From JBBTQZ01 sp964489135 (GTDB lineage Bacteria > Patescibacteriota > Minisyncoccia > Phycocordibacterales > WO2-35-19), in the NCBI GenBank assembly GCA_964489135.1, contig CAZAXK010000015.1, positions 1-13,077 on the forward strand: a DNA stretch of 13,077 bases, given 5' to 3'. Shown here one piece after another: positions 5,135 through 12,162 of the stretch (the first letter of the stretch is position 1; every line of letters begins with the position of its first letter). Under the pieces are notes generated by a model. That model was not told the origin of the DNA. It saw only the letters and a list, made by a program, of their open reading frames with translations, and did not search any database. Made by a program: the position numbers and the translations under genes.

Positions 5135-5923
5135 TTATAGCAAAAACAGAATCAACCCCGCGATAACTAGTCGATATATTATGAAAGGGGTGAACGAATG
5201 AGTGCTGAGGTACCGCACCAAGAATCGCACCGCGAACAGGCCCGACACAAAGGCGACTACAAAGGCCACAATCGTATTTAGGTTGAAGAGCTCTGGTCCA
5301 ACGATCGAAGCAAATCCTGCGTCAAGAAAAGTTTTGGCTACGGCGCCGAGAATCGCGGGTATACCGAGAAGAAAGGAGAACCGGATCGCCTCTTCTCGCG
5401 AAAGTCCCAAGATAAGTCCGCCGGAAATAGTCGAGCCCGAGCGCGACACACCAGGGATAAGCGCGAGGGCCTGAAATACACCGATGCCGAATCCTTTCTT
5501 GCCCGAGAGCCCACCTTTCTGCTTTGCGACCTTGTCGGCAACAAAAAATAAGGCACTACCAGCGATTAGAGAAAATGCGACATAAGTCGGGTGACGGAAT
5601 GATGCCTCCAAAAAGTCGCCCCAGAAATATCCGACTATTACCGCTGGTATGGTTCCAACCACGATAGCCCAAAGTAAGCTAATGCTACGGGCGGAGAATC
5701 CTTCCGACCGAAGATCGATAAATATTCTGCGGATGTCGCCCCAAAAGCAGACGAGGATGGCAAAGAGTGTGGCCAAATGTAGAAGCACGTCGAAAGATAG
5801 CGAGTTGTCGAAGCTTAGCCCTAGGAATTCTCTGGCAAGGATAAGGTGCCCCGAAGATGATACCGGTAGGAATTCGGTCAGTCCTTGCACGAGTCCAAGT
5901 ATTATTGAAGAAACAAGATCCAT
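5135..5923 (-). CDS. uppP: Undecaprenyl-diphosphatase (BacA/UppP family)
   Basis: UppP removes a phosphate from undecaprenyl pyrophosphate at the membrane and so recycles the lipid carrier for peptidoglycan and other surface polymers; extra copies give bacitracin resistance. The 262-residue length is typical. Both signature motifs are present: QGLTEFLPVSSSGHL (13-27, with the key Glu17 and Ser/His cluster) and PGVSRSGST (157-165). The rest is a series of hydrophobic helices (about 45-62, 82-103, 115-130, 183-200, 217-238, 246-262). The ATG at 5923 gives the canonical MDLVSSIILGLVQG start, and an extended -10 box lies 9 nt upstream. It is convergent with the exonuclease gene and divergent from the DsbA-like gene. 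Confidence 0.96.
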   Translation of the reverse strand: MDLVSSIILGLVQGLTEFLPVSSSGHLILAREFLGLSFDNSLSFDVLLHLATLFAILVCFWGDIRRIFIDLRSEGFSARSISLLWAIVVGTIPAVIVGYFWGDFLEASFRHPTYVAFSLIAGSALFFVADKVAKQKGGLSGKKGFGIGVFQALALIPGVSRSGSTISGGLILGLSREEAIRFSFLLGIPAILGAVAKTFLDAGFASIVGPELFNLNTIVAFVVAFVSGLFAVRFLVRYLSTHSFTPFIIYRLVIAGLILFLL

Positions 5924-5934
5924 CGTGTTACAAT
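5905..5934 (+). promoter_or_regulatory. Candidate promoter of the DsbA-like gene
   Basis: TTGAAG (5905-5910), an 18-nt spacer and an extended -10 TGTTACAAT (5926-5934; hexamer TACAAT) predict a start near 5941 and a leader of about 36 nt. This is the one gene here whose best promoter does not sit directly at the ATG. Its -10 overlaps the opposing uppP -10. Confidence 0.4.
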
Positions 5935-5941
5935 TATTGCA
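5933..5941 (-). promoter_or_regulatory. Extended -10 promoter of uppP
   Basis: On the minus strand TGCAATAAT (extended -10, hexamer AATAAT at 5938-5933) ends 9 nt before the uppP ATG at 5923, again predicting a leaderless mRNA. No good -35 is seen. Confidence 0.5.
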
Positions 5942-5976
5942 CTATTTTACTACATTTAAAACCTAACCACCATAAA

Positions 5977-6884
5977 ATGGACGAATATCAAAACATCTCA
6001 ACTCCCAAGAAAGGTTGGAGCGACAAGCTTACCCTGCCGGCCTCGATAATAATTGCCGGACTTCTCATTGGCGGAGGAATATATTTGAATGGTCAAATGA
6101 GAGACTCTCGCCTTTCCCCCACCGAGGTGGCCAAGCAAAGTCAGACGGGGGGTACTGCTATCCGCTCGGTGATGCGACCGGTGGATGAGAGCGACCATAC
6201 TCTCGGCAACCCCAGCGCTCGAGTGGTGATAGTGGAATATTCTGATACCGAATGTCCTTTCTGTAAGGTCTTCCATACCACCATGAACACACTCATGAAG
6301 GAATATGGAGGCAAAGGTCAAGTCGCTTGGGTCTATCGCCACCTGCCGATTCTCGATCTGCATACCAAGGCCTTGAAAGAAGCACAAGCTCTCGAGTGTG
6401 CGGCAGAAGTGGGTGGCAATTCCAAATTTTGGGAATATGCAAACAAAGTTTACGAGACGACACCATCAAATGATGGTCTAGACCTTGCTCTCCTACCCAA
6501 GATCGCTGGCCAAGTCGGACTTGATGCAGGCGAGTTCAACACCTGTCTTGAGAGCGGAAGCCATCTACCCAAGATCCAAGCTGATGCGAAGAATGCGACC
6601 GACCTCGGCGCTCTCGGCACCCCCTACAGCATCCTTATCGATACCAAGACTCAAGAATATTATCCGCTCGAAGGTGCCTACACCTACATCCAACTCAAAC
6701 AAATCATCGATCTCANNNNNNNNNNNNNNNNNNNNNNNNNNNNNNNNNNNNNNNNNNNNNNNNNNNNNNNNNNNNNNNNNNNNNNNNNNNNNNNNNNNNN
6801 NNNNNNNNNNNNNNNTATCCGCTCGAAGGTGCCTACACCTACATCCAACTCAAACAAATCATCGATCTCATTCTAGAGAGCTAG
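5977..6884 (+). CDS. DsbA-like thioredoxin-fold oxidoreductase, membrane anchored, split by assembly gap
   Basis: Collapsing the N gap and one 55-nt duplicate gives a continuous 250-residue protein ending in IIDLILES and TAG (6882-6884). It has a short cytoplasmic N-terminus, one transmembrane anchor (about residues 19-37) and an extracellular thioredoxin fold with the CPFC active site (Cys93, Cys96), an intervening helical domain (about 125-205) and the cis-Pro loop GTPYS (Thr215-Pro216). Such proteins catalyse or isomerise disulfides in exported proteins. Two more cysteines (141 and 190) lie in the helical insert and could pair. No VKOR or DsbB partner is in the window. The ATG at 5977 gives the natural anchor; the frame is open upstream but there it overlaps uppP and its promoter. 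There is no Shine-Dalgarno sequence. Confidence 0.9.
6661..6870. other. Scaffold gap: 100 N flanked by an identical 55-nt duplication
   Basis: Bases 6661-6715 and 6816-6870 are identical over 55 nt and border exactly 100 N (6716-6815). The overlap and gap sizes match those of the first gap, which points to k-mer-length contig overlaps joined by a fixed spacer. The literal reading shifts the frame by two bases; collapsing 155 nt restores the DsbA-like C-terminus. Confidence 0.92.
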
Positions 6885-6913
6885 TTGACGAAATTGGTTT
6901 TTTGTTTTAATAT
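6885..6913 (+). promoter_or_regulatory. Promoter of the leader ORF/membrane protein unit
   Basis: Directly after the DsbA-like stop codon comes TTGACG (6885-6890). Two -10 choices exist: TAATAT (6908-6913, 17-nt spacer) or the extended -10 TGTTTTAAT (6903-6911, hexamer TTTAAT). The second ends 6 nt before the leader-ORF ATG at 6918. Confidence 0.6.
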
Positions 6914-6917
6914 ATAT

Positions 6918-6980
6918 ATGCCAGACATCTACGGTATGTCTGACTATTCCCTACTTTCCTACGGTGGAAGGAAGGAATAA
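6918..6980 (+). CDS. Short leader ORF (20 aa) upstream of the membrane protein
   Basis: ATG at 6918 opens a 20-codon frame (MPDIYGMSDY..., ending GGRKE) that stops at TAA 6978-6980, 23 nt before the next gene. Its start sits 6 nt after an extended -10 box, the same spacing as at the other leaderless starts in the window. The RNA can fold CAGACAT (6922-6928) with ATGTCTG (6936-6942) within the frame. It has no run of a single amino-acid codon that would mark a classic attenuator. It may be a translated leader peptide that affects the next gene, or chance. Confidence 0.4.
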   Translation: MPDIYGMSDYSLLSYGGRKE

Positions 6981-6989
6981 CTCTTTGAC

Positions 6990-6994
6990 AAGGA
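6990..6994 (+). promoter_or_regulatory. Shine-Dalgarno AAGGA for the membrane protein
   Basis: AAGGA ends 9 nt before the ATG at 7004. It is the clearest ribosome binding site in the window and belongs to a gene that does not sit directly at its promoter. Confidence 0.6.
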
Positions 6995-7003
6995 AAATTC
7001 ACA

Positions 7004-7939
7004 ATGTTCACAATGTTTGCGGCGCTTATGCTGTTCTATGCATGCATCGCGATTTTTGTCGCGTTGCTGGTTGTTGTTAACCGCTTCGATAAGTGGAAGC
7101 GAATTCCCCACTTCTATTCAGGGTATCTGGCCGGCCGGTTTGCAGTTTGTTCCAAAACCGACTACGAACGATCGAACCACTTCGTCAACGGATTAAAGGT
7201 TGTCCCCGAAACTATCGTCTTCTCAAACTTTGAGGAAGACAAACACCGATCGGGGAACGCGGGGCATAAGGGTTTCGGTTCGTCGTATTCCGACGCGCAC
7301 ATCCGCGGGTCTGGAGTGGTCGAAGTTGGTAACCTATTCGTGCCTTTCGTTTCGGAGGCACACATTCCCTTTACCGAGCAACTGTCGATCTTCATTCCTC
7401 CCGAGGATCCCAAGATTTTCGTTGAGAGAAAGCGGAGGGAGAATGTGCAAAGAGACCTGCGCCTCAAGTTTGTCGACGTGGTCGAGCCATGGGAAGGAAT
7501 AATATACGTACTCAGGATCGTCTTCCTTTGGCTAATAGTGATGTCTATGCTCCTGCTTACCCTTAGCTGGGTAGACGAGCGGGGGCGGATTCTGGGGGAG
7601 CAGCCGGAGACGGAATACAGAACGGGATTTGGCGGTCGCGTGTGGGAGACAAAGACCACGCGAAAAGAGGCGGACAGCACTGGCTTGGACATAAAGGTAG
7701 TCCGGCGCGGGGTGGTAGTCCGGAACGACGAGTCGGGTGGCGAAATCGTGATCGCCACCGTCTCACACCTCGGGGAAGAGGTGGAAGTGTTTTCTAGGGA
7801 AGCACTTCCGGTAGGACAATCCGTTTCATTCAGGTCGCGCCTAGTACGCAACCTTGGGGGCCGCGAGTGGGTATACTTCAAGGTCTCCGACGACGAGGCC
7901 AACGCTCTGATAGAGCGCGGGTTTACGGTTATCGAATAA
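7004..7939 (+). CDS. Unrecognised two-helix membrane protein
   Basis: The protein has 311 residues and I do not recognise its family. It has an N-terminal hydrophobic segment (about 5-25), a polar region (26-165) rich in Phe, His and Ser with no obvious catalytic motif, a second membrane segment (about 168-190) and a soluble C-terminal part (191-311) that looks strand-rich (repeated short Val/Ile stretches such as DIKVVRRGVVVRN and GEIVIATVSHLGEEVEVFS). The polar region between the helices is basic (ERKRRENVQRDLR, about 141-153). The ATG at 7004 is supported by AAGGA 9 nt upstream; Met4 is an alternative. The gene follows a 20-codon leader ORF and ends at a strong terminator, so it forms its own transcription unit. 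It is probably real, as the long open frame, ribosome binding site and terminator agree; no function is assigned. Confidence 0.8.
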   Translation: MFTMFAALMLFYACIAIFVALLVVVNRFDKWKRIPHFYSGYLAGRFAVCSKTDYERSNHFVNGLKVVPETIVFSNFEEDKHRSGNAGHKGFGSSYSDAHIRGSGVVEVGNLFVPFVSEAHIPFTEQLSIFIPPEDPKIFVERKRRENVQRDLRLKFVDVVEPWEGIIYVLRIVFLWLIVMSMLLLTLSWVDERGRILGEQPETEYRTGFGGRVWETKTTRKEADSTGLDIKVVRRGVVVRNDESGGEIVIATVSHLGEEVEVFSREALPVGQSVSFRSRLVRNLGGREWVYFKVSDDEANALIERGFTVIE

Positions 7940-7951
7940 ATGTTCTTTTTG

Positions 7952-7988
7952 CGGGCGGGGTGCAGTATGCTCCCGCCCGTTTTCGTTT
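7952..7988 (+). terminator. Rho-independent terminator after the membrane protein
   Basis: CGGGCGGG (7952-7959) pairs perfectly with CCCGCCCG (7972-7979), extended by a G-T pair, and TTTTCGTTT follows. On the minus strand no T-tract follows the stem, so it is not a clear terminator for the convergent helicase gene. Confidence 0.88.
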
Positions 7989-8013
7989 ACAACATTTTCG
8001 AAACGCAATTCGT

Positions 8014-10929
8014 TTACAAATTGATGAGCGAACAATATTCGCACTTGGGATCGCGGCACTTAGCAGTGAGGATGGAGCCGGACCAGACCGATTGGTAGAG
8101 CGAAGTGATCTTTTGCTTCAGGTCGGCAATGTCGCCCTCACCCACTCGGAGAGTAACTATCGGGCAATCGCCACCCTTGTTCGGCTTGATGAAGACGAGC
8201 GAAAAATTTTGATCCTTAGACGATAGGTTGCGGTCGTTATCAATAAGAATTTTATAAAAAACCAATTGTCGGAAGTAGTCGCCGTTCTCACTTTCAGTCT
8301 CGCCCTTTATGGCGCGCTCGGTCATGCCCTCCTTGGTTTTGTAGTCGTATACGCTAACCTCATTCTCGCCTGAGAAGACTGCGTCGAGCTTGCCGTGGAG
8401 CGTTAGTTCCATCTTTTTTCCCGCCCATTCAAATTCGAACGGAGCGTTGAACCATGTCTCCGCGCGCACCTCAGCATTTTGAGCAAAATGCTGTACAAGA
8501 CAGCTCGCGACTGCGCCTGCGTTCTTGGTGAGCTCTTCGAGAACGATGGCTTTCTCTGCTTTTCCTAGAAGTGATTTTTGGAAATAATCCTTGATCGTAT
8601 CTACTATGATCTTTTCTATCGAGGTTTTATCGAGAGGTTTGCCCTGTCCTCTTGCTAGCCAGACGGCCTTGATCGCTTCGTGCATGGCGGTACCCTTCTC
8701 GGCATGAGCAGTTGGTGGCTCGGGGACTTTCAAGATACTTTTATATATAAACTTGCTCGGACATTCGAGAAAGTGGTTGAGGGCGGTAACCGAAAGACCT
8801 TTTTCTAGAAGCGTTGCCTTGGCAAAATCGATCAGCTCCTTCTTGTGTGCGGTCGTTCTATCGTTTGCTACAAAAGACCTTACGTCCTTTTCTATTTTCT
8901 CCGCGGCGATCTCCTGAACGTGGCCTGAATCAAGTTCGTCGACAAAGCGCAAACGAGTAAATGGCTTGCCGAGCCCACTTGCTTCGGCATAGCTCACGAC
9001 CGCATGCTTCCGCGCTCGCGTGAGCCCGACATAGAATAGTCGGCGCTCGTCTTTGACAAAGTCGTCGTTCACTTTTTCTTCTGGCAAGATGAAAGATTCA
9101 CCTCTGTTGCGGATGCTCCAATTTTCCTCCGTGCTCTTGGGTAGGAAAACATAATCAAACTCTAGCCCCTTCGAACCGTGGATGGTCAAGACATTGATCC
9201 CTGCCTCGCCTGCCCCCTTTTTGAATTTGATCACTCGCTTTTCGGCTGACTTGCGGAAGGCAAGCATCTCTTGCAAGAGCACCAAGGGATCGGAAATGTT
9301 CTTCTGTCGACAAAGGCTGGTCGCCAAGGAATAAAGATCGCGCCAGATTTGCATATTCTTTGCTGTCGAAGAAGCCAGTGTCAAAAGGTCCGACTTATCA
9401 GCAAGGAGGGAAAGAAAAGTAAGTGGAGATTCGGTGGAGGTATAGCGGGCGATCTCACCAAGCTGAGGGATTTGAATCTCTAATTCGCTGACGTTTCCGG
9501 AACGTATTTTCCGCAAAATCTGGGTGCGCGTATCAAATGATAGACCCCAAAGTGGTCCTGAGAGACCCTCAGCCAAGTATTCTGGCTTGCTCGGGTCCAC
9601 AAAGTATGAGCACAGTCCGAAAAATAGTCGGCCAAAGGCGCTACCAAAAACTTCGGTCCCCTCCTCGGCTGAATATTCAAGCCCCGCTCTTTCGAGCTCC
9701 TCGGCAAATTCGGCTGTGTTTTGATTCTTGCGCAAGATGATTGCAATGCTGGCTTCCCGCTCGGTCTTGGCAATCTGTTTTACTCGCTCGATTATCGAGA
9801 GTGTCTCTGATTCTTCGTCGGGAGAAGTAAGTATCTCGATTGGCTTCTTCTGGTTCTTGCCATGGGCACTCAGCTTAACCCGCAGATCGAGGAGCTCTTC
9901 GGGGGAATAATTCTTTTCTATCATGGAGAAGGTAGCGTCGAGCAGGTCTTGATGCGAGCGATAATTGGTCTCAAGTGGGATGAGCTTCATTGAACCCCAA
10001 ACTCGCTGGAACTTGAGAAAGTTTTGGACCGAAGCACCCTGAAAGCGGTAGATGGCCTGCTTCTCGTCACCTACGACAAAGAGGTTGGGTGTGTCGAAAA
10101 AGTCGGCGATTATCTTTATAACCGCGTTCTGTGCATCGTTGGTGTCTTGGTGCTCATCGACTAGAATGTAGAGGAATTGCTCTTGAATCGAGCGGAGCAG
10201 AACTTCATCGGTTCTGAGGGCCTGCAACAACTCAAATATCAGATCATCAAAGTCGAGGAGTTTCTCTGCCCGTTTCTTGCCTTCATAGGCGCTGTAAACT
10301 TGGGCGAAGAGGATCGTTTTCTCGCAACGCTCGATACGATCGAGGGCGACGCCTTTGAGTGTACCCTTCGTCTTGCCTCGGCTCGAAAGTGACTCGCTAT
10401 CGGACTTTATGCGCTCTATTTCGCTTGTGGCAAAATCCTCGATCATCTGGGGTGTCCACGCTTCGCGTTTGCTTGAGCTAATTGTGTGAATGATTTTGCC
10501 GATATAATATTCGGGGTCGCCAAGCGGGCGCAGTTTGGCAAACTTGGGATCAGTTAGAATGTCGCGCACCAAATTTTCGGCGTCGATGTCGGTCATTTGC
10601 TCACCTCCGAGGTGTGGAAAGTGATCGCTGAATTCCGCAATTATCGAGGAAGCAAAGCCGTGGAAGGTATGGATCCGCACTTCGTTCGCTCGTGCTCCGA
10701 TTATATCGCGGAGCTTCATGCGCATGGCTTTGACACCAGCTTCGGTAAAGGTAAGTGCAAGTATGCCCGACGGCGGGGTGTCGGTGATCCGCAAAATATT
10801 TGCAATACGAAGCGTAAGGATGGTGGTCTTGCCCGTCCCGGGGCCTGCAATAACCATGACCGGCCCCTCTATCGAGTCGACTGCTTCCTTCTGCTTCTCG
10901 TTCAGCTTTTTGTACAGCTCATCAAACAT
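8014..10929 (-). CDS. UvrD/PcrA-like superfamily 1 helicase fused to a PD-(D/E)XK nuclease
   Basis: The N-terminal part has the SF1A helicase motifs in order: a Q-like LNEKQKEAV (9-17), Walker A GPGTGKTT (29-36), DEHQDT (258-263), GDEKQAIYRFQGA (287-299), TNYRS (321-325), TIHGSKGLEFDYVFLP (582-597) and RRLFYVGLTRARK (629-641). The C-terminal third (about 712-971) is a RecB/AddB-type nuclease: GTAMHE (746-751), GKLDA (846-850, Asp849), DYKT (862-865, Asp862 and Lys864) and QLVFY (888-892). Cys723 together with Cys958, Cys963 and Cys966 could bind an iron-sulfur cluster as in AddB and Cas4 nucleases. One chain thus holds helicase and nuclease for DNA end processing or repair. It is longer (971) than plain UvrD (~720). 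Its ATG directly follows the rpoD stop (TAAATG), so it is the third gene of the dnaG-rpoD cluster. The domain calls are strong. Confidence 0.93.
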   Translation of the reverse strand: MFDELYKKLNEKQKEAVDSIEGPVMVIAGPGTGKTTILTLRIANILRITDTPPSGILALTFTEAGVKAMRMKLRDIIGARANEVRIHTFHGFASSIIAEFSDHFPHLGGEQMTDIDAENLVRDILTDPKFAKLRPLGDPEYYIGKIIHTISSSKREAWTPQMIEDFATSEIERIKSDSESLSSRGKTKGTLKGVALDRIERCEKTILFAQVYSAYEGKKRAEKLLDFDDLIFELLQALRTDEVLLRSIQEQFLYILVDEHQDTNDAQNAVIKIIADFFDTPNLFVVGDEKQAIYRFQGASVQNFLKFQRVWGSMKLIPLETNYRSHQDLLDATFSMIEKNYSPEELLDLRVKLSAHGKNQKKPIEILTSPDEESETLSIIERVKQIAKTEREASIAIILRKNQNTAEFAEELERAGLEYSAEEGTEVFGSAFGRLFFGLCSYFVDPSKPEYLAEGLSGPLWGLSFDTRTQILRKIRSGNVSELEIQIPQLGEIARYTSTESPLTFLSLLADKSDLLTLASSTAKNMQIWRDLYSLATSLCRQKNISDPLVLLQEMLAFRKSAEKRVIKFKKGAGEAGINVLTIHGSKGLEFDYVFLPKSTEENWSIRNRGESFILPEEKVNDDFVKDERRLFYVGLTRARKHAVVSYAEASGLGKPFTRLRFVDELDSGHVQEIAAEKIEKDVRSFVANDRTTAHKKELIDFAKATLLEKGLSVTALNHFLECPSKFIYKSILKVPEPPTAHAEKGTAMHEAIKAVWLARGQGKPLDKTSIEKIIVDTIKDYFQKSLLGKAEKAIVLEELTKNAGAVASCLVQHFAQNAEVRAETWFNAPFEFEWAGKKMELTLHGKLDAVFSGENEVSVYDYKTKEGMTERAIKGETESENGDYFRQLVFYKILIDNDRNLSSKDQNFSLVFIKPNKGGDCPIVTLRVGEGDIADLKQKITSLYQSVWSGSILTAKCRDPKCEYCSLINL

Positions 10930-12162
10930 TTATAGAAAATGTTGTAGACGTTGGGCTTTTTCGTGCGAGCGCATTTTGTCGAGGGCTTTGGCTTCGATCT
11001 GGCGGATACGCTCGCGGGTGACGCCGAACTCCTTGCCCACATCTTCGAGGGTGTGGTAGATGCCGTCTTGCAAGCCGTTGCGCATCTCGATGATTCGGCG
11101 CTCTTTCTCCGGCAGCTCGGAAAGTATTTCCATAAGTTGGTCGCGGATGATTCGGCGGTTGCTCTCCTGCTCTGGCGAAAGAATCTTTTCATCGGCTAGG
11201 AAGTCCGAAAGTGTCGATTTGCTATCTTCGCCGTCGTCACCAATCGGGGTCTCGAGTGAGACCGTGCCTTGGTCGATCTTTTCGATCATGTATATTTTGT
11301 CCGGCTCGAGATTCATTTCGACCGCGATTTCTTCTGGCAGAGGGTCGCGACCGAGGTCTTGGCTCAGGCGTCGGACGACTTGTTTGTACTTGGCAATCGT
11401 TTCTACCATGTGTACCGGTACGCGGATGGTTCGGCTTTGGTCGGCTAGGGCGCGAGTGATTGCCTGCCTGATCCACCATGTGGCGTAGGTCGAGAACTTG
11501 AAGCCCTTGGTCCAGTCGAACTTATCGACTGCTTTGAAGAGGCCAAGGTTGCCTTCTTGGATCAGGTCGAGGAGTGTTAGGTCGGCGCTTCGGCCGACGT
11601 ATTTCTTGGCGATCGAAACCACCAAACGCAAGTTGGCTCGAGCTAGGATATTTTTGGCTTCATCGTCGCCCGCTATAATGCGCTTGGCAAGCTCTTTTTC
11701 TTGAGCACCACTAATGAGAGAGTGTTGGCCGATTTCTTTGAGATACATCTGAATGGAGTCGTAAGACATGTCCTCATCGAGTCCGTGCTTGCCCTTGACC
11801 TCGATTGCATCATCGAGCAACTTACCACCTTCAAGTATTTCGATACCACCGACTGCACAATCCTCATAAATTGCCTCGAGTAGCTCCACATCTTCCTCGA
11901 TCGTGGGGAATTCCTTCAGGATCTCGTCGTAGGTGATGAATCCGCGCTCCTTGCCCTTGATCAAAAGCTTCTCGCGCTTGACCTCTGCTTCACTCGGACC
12001 CTTCTTTTTCGCGGAGGCAACCTTGGCCTTTTGCGACTTGCCGGTCGCCTTCTTGGCTACGGCCTTCTTCACCTGTTTCTTGGCCTGAGTCTTTTTTGTT
12101 TTCTTCAAACGTGTGGCCTTTATCTTTTTGAGCTTGCTATTTTTGCTTGGTTTCTTTGGCAT
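10930..12162 (-). CDS. rpoD: Primary RNA polymerase sigma factor (sigma-70 family)
   Basis: The 410-residue protein has a very basic Lys/Ala-rich N-terminal tail (1-55), a short region 1.1-like part (about 60-112), region 1.2 (SYDSIQMYLKEIGQHSLIS, 133-151), region 2 with ANLRLVVSIAKKYVGR (176-191), the -10 recognition helix (STYATWWIRQAI, 224-235), region 3 (about 245-305) and region 4.2 with the helix-turn-helix TLEDVGKEFGVTRERIRQIE (371-390). It therefore recognises TTGACA/TATAAT promoters, which fits the boxes found in this window. The start directly abuts the dnaG stop (TAAATG), and the end abuts the helicase ATG in the same way. dnaG-rpoD adjacency is the conserved core of the bacterial macromolecular synthesis operon. 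The lysine-rich tail is unusual and may bind nucleic acid. Confidence 0.97.
   Translation of the reverse strand: MPKKPSKNSKLKKIKATRLKKTKKTQAKKQVKKAVAKKATGKSQKAKVASAKKKGPSEAEVKREKLLIKGKERGFITYDEILKEFPTIEEDVELLEAIYEDCAVGGIEILEGGKLLDDAIEVKGKHGLDEDMSYDSIQMYLKEIGQHSLISGAQEKELAKRIIAGDDEAKNILARANLRLVVSIAKKYVGRSADLTLLDLIQEGNLGLFKAVDKFDWTKGFKFSTYATWWIRQAITRALADQSRTIRVPVHMVETIAKYKQVVRRLSQDLGRDPLPEEIAVEMNLEPDKIYMIEKIDQGTVSLETPIGDDGEDSKSTLSDFLADEKILSPEQESNRRIIRDQLMEILSELPEKERRIIEMRNGLQDGIYHTLEDVGKEFGVTRERIRQIEAKALDKMRSHEKAQRLQHFL

Noticed and set aside
5202..5474. Short plus-strand frames opposite uppP
   Set aside because: Shadow of the highly conserved uppP coding sequence; Arg/Thr/Ala-rich, without start signals.
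6485..6910. Frame-shifted continuation of the DsbA-like gene after the second N gap
   Set aside because: The literal sequence shifts the frame by the 155-nt artefact; collapsing restores the proper C-terminus.
7162..7902. 246-codon open frame opposite the unknown membrane protein
   Set aside because: Ser/Arg/Thr/Pro-rich composition typical of an antisense shadow; the plus-strand frame has promoter, ribosome binding site and terminator.
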